64,000 nucleotides of DNA from Nocardia aobensis NBRC 100429 (GCF_000308375.1 NZ_BAFQ01000187.1:1-64000), one strand, 5' to 3'. Positions 24,184-33,773 are shown, counted from the stretch's first letter. The notes: generated by a model not told the origin, from the sequence alone. Program-made: numbers and translations.

Positions 24184-24512
24184 AACCGCACGATACGCCG
24201 CGCGAAAGCCCGGCTCCCAGGCACCTCCCGGCCGATTGGCGCGGATCACAGCCGGCAAATTCCGGGCGACGCGCGGGCGATCCGGCCGCGCGCCGAAACC
24301 CGTTGCGGGGCCCGGTTTTTGTCGGTGCCCTCCGGTAGAATCGAAGATGTGTTCGAGGGGATTCGTCGACAGTCGGACCGGCCTCGGTAGCGCGCTACTG
24401 CCCACGGCGCACGACCGAACGATCGGCGGTGGGACGGACTGCCCATATCCGTCCCGCCTTCGATTCCGCCCACCGACGACTCGGCGAATCTCCATCCGAG
24501 GGGAGGATTCTC
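24184..24512. other. Divergent intergenic region between hemB and the 24.5-kb gene
   Basis: A 329-bp interval. It holds the PafBC-type promoter and LexA-like box described separately, followed by a short GTG frame (24349) reading [13 protein letters not shown]-stop, which looks like the eroded beginning of a longer protein. The rest (24390-24500) shows only a chance open frame. The hemB promoter should lie within 24184-24320. Confidence 0.6.
24319..24356 (+). promoter_or_regulatory. PafBC-type DNA-damage promoter overlapping a LexA-like box
   Basis: TTGTCGGTG (24319-24327), exactly 8 nt, then TAGAAT (24336-24341) matches the actinobacterial LexA-independent damage motif TTGTCRGTG-N8-TAnnnT, which PafBC recognises. 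TCGAAGATGTGTTCGA (24341-24356) directly follows and differs at one position from the actinobacterial LexA consensus TCGAAC-N4-GTTCGA. Transcription would start near 24348 and run toward the small gene at 24513. Confidence 0.82.
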
Positions 24513-24782
24513 ATGCCCACCGCACCGACGATGATCGATCCCTACGCGCCGCTGCTGAAACAGCCTCTACCGGCCGGACGGCCGCGCTCCTGGTACGTCA
24601 TGCACAATCGCAGGCTGAAGGCCATGCGACTGGCCATCGCCCTGCTCGACTCCGGCGTCTACCGCGCCAACCTCGCCGACAACCAGACCATCCGGCACAC
24701 CGCCGAGGTCGTCGGCATCCGCCCGCCCTCGAACAAGACCTGCAGCCTCGTCCGCGACCTCATGCGCGTCCGGCGGGTGTGA
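24513..24782 (+). CDS. Small basic protein, possibly DNA-damage induced
   Basis: An 89-residue basic protein with GGGGAGG 6 nt before its ATG. A proline-rich N-terminus (APLLKQPLPAGRPRSWYVMH) is followed by two helices (NRRLKAMRLAIALLDSGVYR and a C-terminal SLVRDLMRVRR) flanking a polar loop (ANLADNQTIRHTAEVVGIRP). I do not recognise the family; similar short hypothetical proteins occur in Nocardia. Its only visible promoter is the PafBC/LexA-type element 160-190 bp upstream. It faces hemD convergently and interrupts the usual hemD-hemB order. Confidence 0.72.
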   Translation: MPTAPTMIDPYAPLLKQPLPAGRPRSWYVMHNRRLKAMRLAIALLDSGVYRANLADNQTIRHTAEVVGIRPPSNKTCSLVRDLMRVRRV

Positions 24783-24795
24783 GGTCTCCCGCTCA

Positions 24796-24831
24796 GCCGC
24801 TAGCGGCCCAGCCCATCGAGCCGCTAGCGGC
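24796..24831. terminator. Paired 12-bp palindromes forming a terminator hairpin
   Basis: The perfect palindrome GCCGCTAGCGGC occurs twice (24796-24807 and 24820-24831), 12 nt apart. Together, with one flanking base pair, they form a 13-bp stem between convergent genes (stops at 24782 and 24824). The hemD stop codon lies inside the second copy. Confidence 0.75.
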
Positions 24832-26386
24832 TGCGGCGGCTCTTCTTGCGCGGCGGGGGCAGCAGGCCCTCGGCGCGCAGGTGGGCGGCGTGTTCGGCCA
24901 GGGCGTCGACCAGCGGGCCGACCTGGGCGATCTCGGGTTGCACATCCACGCGCAAACCGAATTCGATAGCCGTTTCAGCGGTTTTGGGGCCGATACAGGC
25001 AACGATGGTGCGCGCGTGCGGCTTTCCGGCGATACCGACCAGATTCCGGACCGTGGACGAGGAGGTGAACAGCACGGCGTCGAAGCCGCCGGTCTTGATC
25101 ATCTCCCGCGTTTCGGCCGGTGGCGGCGAGGCCCGCACGGTGCGGTACGCGGTGACATCGTCGATCTCCCAGCCGCGGTCGCGCAGACCCTCGGCCAGCG
25201 TTTCGGTGGCGATATCGGCGCGCGGCAGCAGCACGCGGTTGACCGGGTCGAAAACATCGTCGTAGGGCGGGAAGTCGGCCAGCAGACCCTCCGAGGACTG
25301 CTCACCGCTGGGCACCAGTTCGGGGTTGATACCGAACGAGCGCACCTTGTCGGCGGTCGCCTCACCGACGCACGCGATCTTCACACCGGAGAAAGCCCGT
25401 GCGTCCAAACCGAATTCGCCGAACTTCTCCCACACCGCGCGCACAGCGTTGGTGGAGGTGAACACCACCCACTGGTAACGACCGTCGACCAGGCCCTTGA
25501 CCGCGCGCTCCATCTGCGCGGGGCTGCGCGGCGGCTCGACGGCGATGGTCGGAACTTCCATCGGGATGGCGCCGTGCATGACGAGCTTCTCGCTCATCTC
25601 ACCGGCCTGCTCCTTGGTGCGCGGCACCAGCACGGTCCAGCCGTACAGCGCCCGCGACTCCCACCACGACATCTTGGAGCGCTTCTCGACCTCCTTGCCG
25701 ACCGTGACCACGAGCGGTCCGACCAGCTCCGAGGCGGCGGAGTTCAGAGTGGCCAGCGTCGCCTCGATGGTGCGCTGCTGCCGGGTGGTGCCACGCACGG
25801 TCACCGCGACCGGGGTCTGCGGGGCGAGGCCGTGCTCGACCAGCGCGCTCGCGGTCTCGGCCAGGTGGCCGGAGGTGGCGTGCAACACCAGCGGGCCGGG
25901 GGCGGCGGCGACGGAGGCCCAGTCGACCTCACCACGCACGTCGACCTCGGTGTGCGAGGAGCCGAGCGCGATACCGGCATACGCCGGCACCGTGGTCGCC
26001 GACGGCAGCCCGGGCAGCACCTCGAAGTTCATATGCGACCGAGTGACGGCGTTGACCTCGGAGATCACCGAATCGGTGGTCATCGGGTCGCCGGAGACCA
26101 GCCGCACCACATCGTGTCCGGCGCGGGCCTCGTGGACCAGCGTCTTCGCGACCTCGGCCGGCTCGCCCAGCGCGGGGCGCACGTCGACCGCGGATTCCCC
26201 GTCGGGCCCCGGCTCGACGGCGGTGCCGATCATGGCCAGCACGCCCTTGTCGACATCGGGATCGGTGAACGCCAGGCGCGCTCGTCCCAGCACCTCGCGG
26301 GCGCGGACCGTGAGCAGCGCCGGGTCACCAGGACCCGACCCGACGAACAGAATCCGACCGGGATGTTTCTTGGTGGCTCGGCTCAT
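24824..26386 (-). CDS. hemD: Fused uroporphyrinogen-III C-methyltransferase / uroporphyrinogen-III synthase
   Basis: A 520-residue two-domain protein. Residues about 10-240 are a SUMT-like tetrapyrrole methylase with the SAM-binding start [20 protein letters not shown] and [14 protein letters not shown]. Residues about 250-500 are the HemD cyclase ([51 protein letters not shown]). The cyclase closes uroporphyrinogen III from HemC's product; whether the methylase part is active toward sirohaem is not known, although its SAM loop is intact. Third haem gene of the rex operon; its ATG overlaps the hemC stop. Corresponds to Rv0511. The tail is basic ([11 protein letters not shown]). Confidence 0.94.
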   Translation of the reverse strand: MSRATKKHPGRILFVGSGPGDPALLTVRAREVLGRARLAFTDPDVDKGVLAMIGTAVEPGPDGESAVDVRPALGEPAEVAKTLVHEARAGHDVVRLVSGDPMTTDSVISEVNAVTRSHMNFEVLPGLPSATTVPAYAGIALGSSHTEVDVRGEVDWASVAAAPGPLVLHATSGHLAETASALVEHGLAPQTPVAVTVRGTTRQQRTIEATLATLNSAASELVGPLVVTVGKEVEKRSKMSWWESRALYGWTVLVPRTKEQAGEMSEKLVMHGAIPMEVPTIAVEPPRSPAQMERAVKGLVDGRYQWVVFTSTNAVRAVWEKFGEFGLDARAFSGVKIACVGEATADKVRSFGINPELVPSGEQSSEGLLADFPPYDDVFDPVNRVLLPRADIATETLAEGLRDRGWEIDDVTAYRTVRASPPPAETREMIKTGGFDAVLFTSSSTVRNLVGIAGKPHARTIVACIGPKTAETAIEFGLRVDVQPEIAQVGPLVDALAEHAAHLRAEGLLPPPRKKSRRSR

Positions 26387-27453
26387 GGCTTGTTCTCCAT
26401 CGGGCTGGGATTGGTGAAGTCGGACGCGCCGGCGGATACCTCGCCGGCCAGCAGGTCGCGCGCCCCCAGCTCCAGGAGCTCACGCGCCAGATCGCGGCCC
26501 AGCTGCTCTGCGTTCGCGAGCGAGCCGACCGCCGAGGCCCGGATGACATCCGAGCCGTCGATCGCCGCCGCGCCGCCGCGCAGCGACAGTTCCTCCACCA
26601 CGCGGCCCTCGTCGTCGAGCGATTCGACGACTTCGGCGAGCGCACCGACCGGCGCCGTGCAACCGGCTTCGAGTTCGGCGAGCAGCGCGCGTTCGGCGAC
26701 GACCGTGGCGCGACTGCCCGGATCGTCGAGGGTGGACAGGATGCTGACGAGATCGCTTTCCTCGCTGCGGCATTCGACCGCGAGCGCGCCCTGAGCCGGT
26801 GCCGGCAACATCTGCACGGGCTCGAGGGCCTCGGTGACCGAACCGAGCCGGTCCACGCGGGACAGCCCGGCCCGCGCGACGACCACGGCGTCGAGTTCCC
26901 CTTCGGCGACCTTACGAAGTCTGGTGTCGATATTGCCGCGCAACGGCACGATCTCGAGACCGAGTCCGAGTGCGCGCAACTGGGCGGCACGCCGCGGCGC
27001 GGAGGTGCCGACCCGGGATCCGGCGGGTAGTTCGCCCAGCACCAGGCCGTCCCGGGCGACCAGGGCGTCACGCGGATCCTCGCGCGGCGGAATCGCGGCG
27101 ATGGTGAAGCGGGGGTCCGGCGCGGTGGGCAGATCCTTGTAGGAGTGCACCGCGATGTCGACGGTCCCGGCGGCCAGTTCCTCGCGCAGCGCGGCGGTGA
27201 ACACCCCGACGCCGATCTTCTCGACCGGGTCGGACGACTGGTCGCCCGCCGTCTTCACGATCACCAGTTCGGCGTGCTGCCCGGTGGCGATCAGCGCGTC
27301 GCGCACGGTGCCGGCCTGGGTCAGTGCCAGCACGCTGCCGCGGGTGCCGATCCGCCACGGGGCGTCGGTGGTGCCGCGTCGCGTCATGTCGTGCTCCTGC
27401 GTGTCGACCCCGGTGGCCGCGCCCCCGAATGCGGTGGCCGTATCAGCGCTCAC
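26383..27453 (-). CDS. hemC: Porphobilinogen deaminase (hydroxymethylbilane synthase)
   Basis: A 356-residue enzyme that polymerises four porphobilinogens. The dipyrromethane cofactor cysteine is C265 in [12 protein letters not shown], and the substrate arginine loops are [14 protein letters not shown] and [20 protein letters not shown]. The GTG start at 27453 overlaps the hemA stop. The first 30 residues are polar and extra to the family; [11 protein letters not shown] at residue 23 is a possible alternative start. Sits between hemA and hemD in the rex operon. Confidence 0.95.
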   Translation of the reverse strand: MSADTATAFGGAATGVDTQEHDMTRRGTTDAPWRIGTRGSVLALTQAGTVRDALIATGQHAELVIVKTAGDQSSDPVEKIGVGVFTAALREELAAGTVDIAVHSYKDLPTAPDPRFTIAAIPPREDPRDALVARDGLVLGELPAGSRVGTSAPRRAAQLRALGLGLEIVPLRGNIDTRLRKVAEGELDAVVVARAGLSRVDRLGSVTEALEPVQMLPAPAQGALAVECRSEESDLVSILSTLDDPGSRATVVAERALLAELEAGCTAPVGALAEVVESLDDEGRVVEELSLRGGAAAIDGSDVIRASAVGSLANAEQLGRDLARELLELGARDLLAGEVSAGASDFTNPSPMENKP

Positions 27454-28838
27454 TGCGGATGCCCCTGTTCGTCTCCGAGATGGCTCGTGGTGAAGTCGTC
27501 GGCCAGTTCGCCGCCGAGGGTGGCGATTTCCATCGGCGCCGCAACAGCTTGTGCCGCACCGGGTTTCAATTCGAACAATTCGCGCAGCGCTTCGGCGTAG
27601 CTGCCGCCGCCGGGCGCCGAGGCCAGCTGCTTGACCCGGACCGTGGGCGCGTGCAGCAGTTTGTCGACCACCCGGCGCACCGTGCGGGCCACCTCTTCGC
27701 GCTGCGGATCGCCGAGATCGGGCAGTTTGGATTCCAGCCGCATCAGTTCCGCCTCGACCACCTCGGCCGCGCGCTGGCGCAGGGCCGCGACGGTCGGGGT
27801 CACCTCGGCCATCCGCTGGCCGGACAGATATTTGGCGAGCTCCTCGGCGACCAGGGCGCGCGCGGCGCTGGTGTCGTCGGCCGCCGCACCCGCCGCGGGA
27901 TCGCGCTGCAGCGTCTCCATATCGATGACGGTGATATCGGGCAGTCCGGCCACCGCGGGATCCACATCGCGCGGCAGTCCCAGGTCGCAGATCACCATCT
28001 GATGTCCGGCGCGGGAGACGTTGAGGGCGCGGTGGGCGTCGGCCAGGCTCACCACCGAACCGACCGCGCCGGTGCTGGTGATCACGATGTCGGCGTCGGC
28101 CATGGCGTTCACCAGGTTCGACAGTTCCATCGCGGTCGCCGGTGCGCCGTGCATGGTGGTCGCGGTGTGGGCCAGCCGCTGGGCACGCTCGAGGGTGCGG
28201 TTGACCACGATGATTCTGCCGATTCCGGCCCGTGCCAGATGGGCCACCGACAGCCCGCCCATCGCGCCCGCGCCGACCACGACCGCGGTGCGCCCGGCCA
28301 GATCACCGAGCACGTTCGCGGCGCGATCCAGCGCGACCGACACCACCGAGGCGCCCGCGCGGTCGATCCCGGTTTCCGAATGCACCCGCTTGCCGACGCG
28401 CAGGGCGTGCTGGGCCAATTCGTGCAGGGTGCGTCCGGCGGCCTGCTGGGCATCGGCGGCGGCGTAGGCCGAGCGGATCTGGCTGAGCACCTGCTGCTCG
28501 CCGACGACCATCGAATCCAGGCCGCTGGCCACCGCGAACAGATGTTCGGCCGCCGCCTCGCTGTAGCGCACGTAGGCGTGTTTGGTCAGTTCGGGCAGCG
28601 GCAGATCGGAATGCCGGGCCAGCAGATCACCGACCTCGGCGAGCCCGCCGTGGAAGGCGTCGACCACTGCGTAGATCTCGACGCGGTTGCAGGTGGAGAC
28701 GATCATCGCCTCGGAAATGTGCTGGGAGGCCAGCATGCGATCGGTCAGCTTGGGCCGGTCCTCCTCGGTGACCGCGACCTTCTCCAGCACCGCCACGGGA
28801 GCGCTGCGATGCGAAATTCCGACGAGAAGCACACTCAT
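27450..28838 (-). CDS. hemA: Glutamyl-tRNA reductase
   Basis: A 462-residue enzyme that reduces Glu-tRNA to glutamate-1-semialdehyde with NADPH, the first step of C5 haem synthesis. The nucleophile is C50 in [15 protein letters not shown], and the NADPH loop is [20 protein letters not shown]. The C-terminal dimerisation helix includes [20 protein letters not shown]. The ATG at 28838 overlaps the rex stop (ATGA) and gives the normal N-terminus [15 protein letters not shown]; the long upstream frame lies inside rex. Its product feeds HemL, encoded 8 kb away. Confidence 0.96.
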   Translation of the reverse strand: MSVLLVGISHRSAPVAVLEKVAVTEEDRPKLTDRMLASQHISEAMIVSTCNRVEIYAVVDAFHGGLAEVGDLLARHSDLPLPELTKHAYVRYSEAAAEHLFAVASGLDSMVVGEQQVLSQIRSAYAAADAQQAAGRTLHELAQHALRVGKRVHSETGIDRAGASVVSVALDRAANVLGDLAGRTAVVVGAGAMGGLSVAHLARAGIGRIIVVNRTLERAQRLAHTATTMHGAPATAMELSNLVNAMADADIVITSTGAVGSVVSLADAHRALNVSRAGHQMVICDLGLPRDVDPAVAGLPDITVIDMETLQRDPAAGAAADDTSAARALVAEELAKYLSGQRMAEVTPTVAALRQRAAEVVEAELMRLESKLPDLGDPQREEVARTVRRVVDKLLHAPTVRVKQLASAPGGGSYAEALRELFELKPGAAQAVAAPMEIATLGGELADDFTTSHLGDEQGHPQ

Positions 28839-29710
28839 GGTGCGACCACCGATCCCTTGCTGGTTGGCTCCGTTGCCGAATGCGAGGTTGTCTTGCGGGG
28901 TGCGGGCTGGTGGGCCGCGCGGCCGGCCATCCGCCGCCCGATCGGGGTGGATACCGCGTGCACCGTCTCCCCCGCGGCGACGCGCTCGGTCGCGGCCGGT
29001 TCCGCGGCCTCGAGTTCCGCGCTGCGAGCGCGCTCGAACGACAGCATCTGCAGTTCGACGGCGAGGTCGACGCGGCGGACCTCCACGGTGGCCGGAACCG
29101 CGAGGTTCACCGGCGAGAAGCTGAGGATGCACTGCACCCCGGCGGCGACGAGTTCGTCGCAGACGCCCTGGGCCGCGGCATCGGGAACGGTGACGACCGC
29201 GATCGTGGGGGCGAGTTCGGCGACCGCGGCCCGCAGCCGGGCGGTGTCGAGCACCCGCAGCCCGGCGACCGAGGCGCCGATCACCGCGGGATCGTTGTCG
29301 AAGATGCCGACCATGGTGAATCCGCGCCGCGAGAATCCGCCGTAACCGGCCAGTGCCCGGCCCAGATTTCCGGCGCCGACCAGGATCACGCGATGGCCGT
29401 CGGCCAGGCCGAGGACGTCCTCGATGCGGTTGCGCAACTTGGCCACGTCGTAGCCGACGCCGCGAACCCCGTTGGGGCCGAGGAAGGATAGATCCTTGCG
29501 AAGCTTCGCCGAACCGACACCCGCCGCGACAGCCAGTTCTTCACTCGATACGATGAGCACACCCTCGTCGGCCAGGACGGCGAGCACTCGGAGGTAGGTG
29601 GCCAAGCGGGTCACCGTCGCCTGCGGGATGTCCTTGTTGATGGATTTGCCGGAAACGCTGTTCAGAGCTCTGCCGGAGACGCCACTTGGCGTCTCATGCT
29701 GCTCTGTCAC
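28835..29710 (-). CDS. rex: Redox-sensing repressor Rex
   Basis: A 291-residue protein, longer than the usual ~210-250 because of an extra polar C-terminal tail of about 60 residues (after [20 protein letters not shown]). The N-terminal winged helix spans about 28-95 ([40 protein letters not shown]), and the Rossmann domain binds NADH ([31 protein letters not shown]). It represses when NADH is low and releases when NADH accumulates. The GTG at 29710 is chosen because GAGGAG lies 9 nt upstream. It heads rex-hemA-hemC-hemD, the arrangement known from Streptomyces, with a Rex operator in its own promoter. Confidence 0.95.
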   Translation of the reverse strand: MTEQHETPSGVSGRALNSVSGKSINKDIPQATVTRLATYLRVLAVLADEGVLIVSSEELAVAAGVGSAKLRKDLSFLGPNGVRGVGYDVAKLRNRIEDVLGLADGHRVILVGAGNLGRALAGYGGFSRRGFTMVGIFDNDPAVIGASVAGLRVLDTARLRAAVAELAPTIAVVTVPDAAAQGVCDELVAAGVQCILSFSPVNLAVPATVEVRRVDLAVELQMLSFERARSAELEAAEPAATERVAAGETVHAVSTPIGRRMAGRAAHQPAPRKTTSHSATEPTSKGSVVAP

Positions 29711-29861
29711 GTCGTTCGGCTCCTCGTCCGGCCGGGGGGTAGTGTCCGGGTTTTCGCTTGGTCCGCCGCCGATACCGGGCACAGGCATCGGTATCGGATC
29801 GGTATTGATACACGGGGTGCGGTTGCGTCCGCCGCCAGAAGCAGGCGGGTCGCGTGTCACC

Positions 29862-29890
29862 ACCGTAACCGCTTGTGAAGCCCTGCACAA
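29862..29890 (-). promoter_or_regulatory. rex promoter with Rex operator (ROP box)
   Basis: TTGTGAAGCCCTGCACAA (29873-29890) matches the Rex operator TTGTGAA-N4-TTCACAA at all but one defined position. On the minus strand it overlaps a promoter with -35 TTGTGC (29885-29890), a 17-bp spacer and -10 TACGGT (29862-29867). Transcription would start near 29855, leaving a leader of about 145 nt before the rex GTG. Autoregulation of rex-hemACD by NADH/NAD is strongly implied. Confidence 0.88.
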
Positions 29891-30062
29891 AGTCGGTGAA
29901 TTCAGTCACTCTCCACTCGTCGGCTTCACGAATGCCTGCTCACATTCAACCGCCGTGGCACGGGCTTCGGTGCAGGCACGCCGGACCGGCGATTTCGTCG
30001 CGCGAATCCGGCGATTCGCGGCTAATCGCAGGTCTGTCGGCGCCGTGGCATTTAATGGCGAT

Positions 30063-30323
30063 ATGAGTACTGCCACGCATTCGGTGACTTTGCTGACTCG
30101 TGACGGCTGCGGTATGTGCACGGTCGCACTGACGCAACTGCGCGCCATCTGCGCGGACTTCGGGCTGGAGCCGGCGACCGTCGATGTCGACGCGGCGGCG
30201 GCCACCGACCCGTCGCTGCGGGCCGAGTTCGGCGACCGGCTGCCGGTGGTGCTGCTCGACGGCCGTGAACACAGCTACTTCGACGTCGACGAACCGCGAT
30301 TGCGGGCCGATCTGAGTCGCTGA
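30063..30323 (+). CDS. Glutaredoxin-like (DUF836) protein
   Basis: An 86-residue single-domain protein with the redox site CGMC (LLTRDGCGMCTVALTQ) and a cis-proline (RLPVVLLDGREHSYFDVDEP). It has the size and layout of the DUF836/glutaredoxin-like group found beside haem genes in actinobacteria (Rv0508-type). Such proteins may use mycothiol rather than glutathione. The ATG at 30063 lacks a clear Shine-Dalgarno. It is divergent from rex, with the Rex operator 173 bp upstream, so redox control is possible. Confidence 0.88.
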   Translation: MSTATHSVTLLTRDGCGMCTVALTQLRAICADFGLEPATVDVDAAAATDPSLRAEFGDRLPVVLLDGREHSYFDVDEPRLRADLSR

Positions 30324-30404
30324 GCACACATCGCCGAGCAGCCATCGGGACCACGCTGTGCTCGGCTAATGTTGGAGTGTTCGCGCGAACAGGCGGAGGT
30401 ACTG

Positions 30405-31442
30405 GTGCCGGAACGATCGAAAGATGCGAGGACGGGCTTCATCGCGGGCAGGTTCGGCGAATTCCCGGCGCGCTGGGGGCAGGGTCTGTCGGACCAGCTC
30501 ACACGGATCGCGCGCAGCCCGTTCGGGCCCAGCGAGGAGGAGGTACGCGCCAACCTCGCCGGTGAGGCCAGCGCCGACGCGGCCCTCGCACTGCACGACG
30601 CGGAATTGGCCGAAACCTTTGGCGCCGAATCCGATTCGGAATTACCGCCACACGCACGCCCGCCCCGCGACCTGACCGCGGCGGCATTTTTCGACGTGGA
30701 CAACACGATGGTGCAGGGCGCCTCGATCGTGCACTTCGCGCGCGGCCTGGCGGCGCGGAAATATTTCAAGACTTCCGACCTCGTCGATATGGCCTGGAAG
30801 CAGGTGAAATTCCGGGTCACCGGCAAGGAAAGCCAGGGCGATATGGCCAGCGGTAAGGAAAAAGCGCTGTCATTCATCGCCGGCCGCTCGACCGCCGAAC
30901 TCGCCGCACTCGGCGAGGAAATCTACGACGAAATCATCGCCGACAAGATCTGGCCCGGCACCCGCGCGCTGGCGCAAATGCATCTGGACGCCGGGCAGCA
31001 GGTGTGGCTGGTCACCGCGACGCCGGTGGAACTCGCACAGGTCATCGCGAAACGCCTCGGGCTGACCGGCGCGCTGGGCACCGTCGCCGAAAGTGTGGAC
31101 GGCGTCTTCACCGGACGGCTGGTCGGCGATATTCTGCACGGCCTCGGTAAAGCACATGCGGTGCGCACCCTGGCCATTCGCGAGGGTCTCAATCTCAAAC
31201 GCTGTACGGCCTATTCCGACAGCCACAACGACGTGCCGATGCTCTCGCTGGCCGGTACCGCGGTGGCGATCAACCCGGATTCGGACCTGCGCGAGGTCGC
31301 CAAGAACCGCGGGTGGGAGATTCGCGATTTCCGGACCGGCCGCAAAGCCGCCAAGATCGGCGTGCCCACCGCATTGGCGCTGGGCGCGGCCGGTGGCGCG
31401 GCGGCCGCCGTGCTCACCCGCAAGCGCGAACACCACGGCTGA
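30405..31442 (+). CDS. HAD-IB family hydrolase (SerB1-like)
   Basis: A 345-residue protein. An N-terminal helical part (about 1-85) precedes the HAD core, with motif [14 protein letters not shown] (DXDXT nucleophile), motif [12 protein letters not shown] and motif [20 protein letters not shown]. The C-terminus ends in a Gly/Ala-rich hydrophobic stretch and basic residues. It corresponds to Rv0505c (SerB1), named a phosphoserine phosphatase; related proteins act on lysophospholipids or phosphate esters, so the substrate is not certain. The GTG at 30405 with GGAGG 5 nt upstream is preferred to ATG at 30369. A strong terminator follows. Confidence 0.88.
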   Translation: MPERSKDARTGFIAGRFGEFPARWGQGLSDQLTRIARSPFGPSEEEVRANLAGEASADAALALHDAELAETFGAESDSELPPHARPPRDLTAAAFFDVDNTMVQGASIVHFARGLAARKYFKTSDLVDMAWKQVKFRVTGKESQGDMASGKEKALSFIAGRSTAELAALGEEIYDEIIADKIWPGTRALAQMHLDAGQQVWLVTATPVELAQVIAKRLGLTGALGTVAESVDGVFTGRLVGDILHGLGKAHAVRTLAIREGLNLKRCTAYSDSHNDVPMLSLAGTAVAINPDSDLREVAKNRGWEIRDFRTGRKAAKIGVPTALALGAAGGAAAAVLTRKREHHG

Positions 31443-31461
31443 GATTTTCCGGGGCGAAGTG

Positions 31462-31495
31462 ATCGAGCCTCCTCGCCGCAGCGAGGAGGCTCGAT
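31462..31495. terminator. Strong bidirectional terminator
   Basis: A perfect 15-bp stem (31462-31476 with 31481-31495) and 4-nt loop CGCA, followed by TTCTCC on the plus strand. It lies midway between the convergent HAD and acyltransferase genes. Confidence 0.88.
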
Positions 31496-31515
31496 TTCTC
31501 CGGCTCTGTTCGGCG

Positions 31516-32526
31516 TCAGCCGGTGAAGGGGTTGCGCCGCTTGGTGAGCAGCTTGTACAGCGTCTGCTGGATGGTTTCGCGGACCTGATCGGTGACCTCG
31601 AACATCGTCATCGGATCGTCGGCCGCCTCCGCCGCGTAATCCTCGGTCGCGATGGGCTTACCGAATTCGATGGTCCACTTCGACGGCAACGGAATCGCAC
31701 CCAGCGGTCCCAGATGCGGAAATGTGGGAGTCACCGGGAAATACGGCAATCCGAGCAGCCGCGCCAACGGCTTGATATCGGCGAGTTTCGGATAGATCTC
31801 CTCGGACCCGACGATCGAGCACGGAATGATCGGCACACCGGTTTTCACCGCCGCCGAAACGAATCCGCCGCGGCCGAAGCGCTGCAACTTGTAGCGCTCC
31901 GCATACGGCTTGCCGATGCCCTTGAAACCTTCGGGGAACACCCCCGCGACCTCGCCCGACCGCAGCAGCCGTTCGGCGTCGGCCGGGCAGGCCAGGGTGT
32001 GGCCGGCCTTGCGGGCCAGCCCGCCGACCACCGGCATCTCGAACACCAGATCGGCGGCCAGCAATCGCAGCGACCGATGAGCGGGATGCCGATCGTGCAC
32101 CGCCAGCTGCAGCATGAGCGCGTCCAGCGCCACCACGCCGGCGTGATTGGAGACGACCAGCGCACCACCGGAGGACGGAATGTTCTCGATGCCGTTGACG
32201 TCCACCCGGAACCACAGTTCCGACAGTGGTCGCAGCGTCGGCAGGATGACCGATTGGAGCAGATGTTCGTCGCGACCGAACTCGTCGACCTGGTAGTCCC
32301 CGGTGAGGCGGCGGCGGGCGAAATCGGCGGTATTGCGAATACCGCCGGCCACCGCACCCCGCACCAGATCACCCAGCGAGCGCGGCGGCGCCGATTCGGC
32401 CAGCCGCTCGGTCAACGAGGTCACCGGCTGCAGGGCCGACTCCCCGGGCCAGCGCCGCGATGCCGGGCGCTGCCGGGCCTCGAAATCCGTCTCGTGCAGG
32501 TGAATGACTTTGGCCACGTCGTTCAT
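31516..32526 (-). CDS. Lysophospholipid acyltransferase-family protein (Rv0502-like)
   Basis: A 336-residue protein. The acyltransferase core starts with IPSSGGALVVSNHAGVVALD (HX4D: H in NHAGVVALD), followed by FPEGFKGIGKPYAERYKLQR as the acceptor motif, then VPIIPCSIVGSEEIYPKL. It is more like the phospholipid/glycerol acyltransferase group of Rv0502 than classical PlsC. The ATG at 32526 overlaps the stop of the epimerase gene, the same pair order as in mycobacteria. It probably works on the cytosolic face of the membrane. Natural substrate unknown. Confidence 0.9.
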   Translation of the reverse strand: MNDVAKVIHLHETDFEARQRPASRRWPGESALQPVTSLTERLAESAPPRSLGDLVRGAVAGGIRNTADFARRRLTGDYQVDEFGRDEHLLQSVILPTLRPLSELWFRVDVNGIENIPSSGGALVVSNHAGVVALDALMLQLAVHDRHPAHRSLRLLAADLVFEMPVVGGLARKAGHTLACPADAERLLRSGEVAGVFPEGFKGIGKPYAERYKLQRFGRGGFVSAAVKTGVPIIPCSIVGSEEIYPKLADIKPLARLLGLPYFPVTPTFPHLGPLGAIPLPSKWTIEFGKPIATEDYAAEAADDPMTMFEVTDQVRETIQQTLYKLLTKRRNPFTG

Positions 32527-33629
32527 CGATGTGCTCCCGTCCCGGCCCCGACGAGGCCGAGGAGTCTGTTTTCTGCGGCGTCGATCCAGCGCGGATCGAT
32601 GACGGGCCGCAACGCTGCGCCCCCGATGAAGTCGTCGAACGCCTGCACCGTCGTCCAACGCGGTGCGAAGCCGAGTTCGCTGCGCATTCTCGTGGTGTCC
32701 AATCCACAGCCGTAGTGGAAGTAATCGATCTGCTCGGTGGTGAACTCACGCATCACCGGGCCCATGAACGACCGGCCGACCGTCTGGAAAACACTCATCG
32801 GCACCGGTAGTTCGACGCGACCCGCGCGACGGATGGCCTGCGACAAAGCCAGCGACCCGTCCCCGGCGACGTTGAACGTGCCGCCTGATGCGGAATGCGC
32901 CGCATGCGCCAGCGCCGCGATCGCGTCCTCTTCGTGCAACAGCTGCATACGGGGGTCGCGGCCGAAGATCGTCGGCGTGATCGGAGAGCGAAAATACTGC
33001 ACACCCCGGCCCGCCAGCCGCGGCCCCACAATCGGTGGAAATCGAAGGATCACCGCGGCGATATCCGGACGCCGACGCGCCATTCCACGGACGAATCCCT
33101 CGACCTCGATCATATCGCGCGCGAACCAGCCCTTCGGCGGCGTGCGCGCACTCATTTCCTCGGTGAATTTCGCCGGATCCTTAGGACCACAACCGTACAC
33201 CGCCGAGGAGGACCGGAGCACGACACGGCGCACACTCGGTGCCTTCTGACAGACCGCCATCAGCTGCATGGCGCCGAAGACGTTGTAGTCCTTCATCGCC
33301 GCCCGGCCGCCACCGGCGGGCGGGCGGGAGAGCACGGCCGGATGCACGACGGTGTCGACCTTGTTTCCGTCGATCACCTTGCGGATCAACGGATTTCGAA
33401 TGTCGGCGCGAACGAACTCGGCCCGTCCCATGCGACGCAGCAGATCGCGGCTGGGCATGCGGGCGTCGACGGCGATGACGCGTTCGATCGCGGGATCGGC
33501 CGCCAGCCGAGTGACGACATTGCCGCCGAAGAAGCGGCTCGCGCCCGTGACGAGAACGACTTTTGGCGGCTGGTCGTCGCGGCCAGCCGTACGCCCGTCC
33601 CGCATATCCGAACCCACGCCGAATCCCAC
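32523..33629 (-). CDS. NAD-dependent epimerase/dehydratase-family protein (GalE2-like)
   Basis: A 368-residue extended-SDR protein. The dinucleotide loop is VVLVTGASRFFGGNVV, slightly divergent from GXXGXXG, and the Ser/Tyr catalytic region is present only as LRSSSAVYGCGPKDPAKFTE, where the YxxxK spacing is not exact. It resembles mycobacterial Rv0501 (GalE2), for which a UDP-galactose epimerase activity is only assumed from name. Start is GTG 33629 or ATG 33605; the GGGG-rich stretch before the GTG favours the former. Coupled to the downstream acyltransferase. Confidence 0.85.
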   Translation of the reverse strand: MGFGVGSDMRDGRTAGRDDQPPKVVLVTGASRFFGGNVVTRLAADPAIERVIAVDARMPSRDLLRRMGRAEFVRADIRNPLIRKVIDGNKVDTVVHPAVLSRPPAGGGRAAMKDYNVFGAMQLMAVCQKAPSVRRVVLRSSSAVYGCGPKDPAKFTEEMSARTPPKGWFARDMIEVEGFVRGMARRRPDIAAVILRFPPIVGPRLAGRGVQYFRSPITPTIFGRDPRMQLLHEEDAIAALAHAAHSASGGTFNVAGDGSLALSQAIRRAGRVELPVPMSVFQTVGRSFMGPVMREFTTEQIDYFHYGCGLDTTRMRSELGFAPRWTTVQAFDDFIGGAALRPVIDPRWIDAAENRLLGLVGAGTGAHR

Positions 33630-33743
33630 CTGTGCACCCCTGCTTTGGCTAGTTCCGTTAACCAGAGTAGCGGCTGTTACGGAGGTGGCCGACAGTATTT
33701 ACCAGGATCTAACGATGACTTCAGTCACCGGAAACAAATGCTG

Positions 33744-33773
33744 AAGCCCGCCACCTGAAACGGTGGCGGGCTT
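33744..33773. terminator. 12-bp-stem terminator between bS22 and the epimerase operon
   Basis: AAGCCCGCCACC (33744-33755) pairs perfectly with GGTGGCGGGCTT (33762-33773) around TGAAAC; with one bulge the stem extends four further pairs. It ends transcription of the bS22 gene, whose stop is at 33799 on the minus strand. Confidence 0.85.

Noticed and set aside
23804-26794. Plus-strand open frame of 996 codons opposite hemB, hemD and hemC
   Set aside because: It crosses several real genes and an intergenic region, with low-complexity translation and no domain.
32303-32503. Short plus-strand frames inside the acyltransferase and epimerase genes
   Set aside because: Antisense to coupled minus-strand genes, without ribosome sites or domains.
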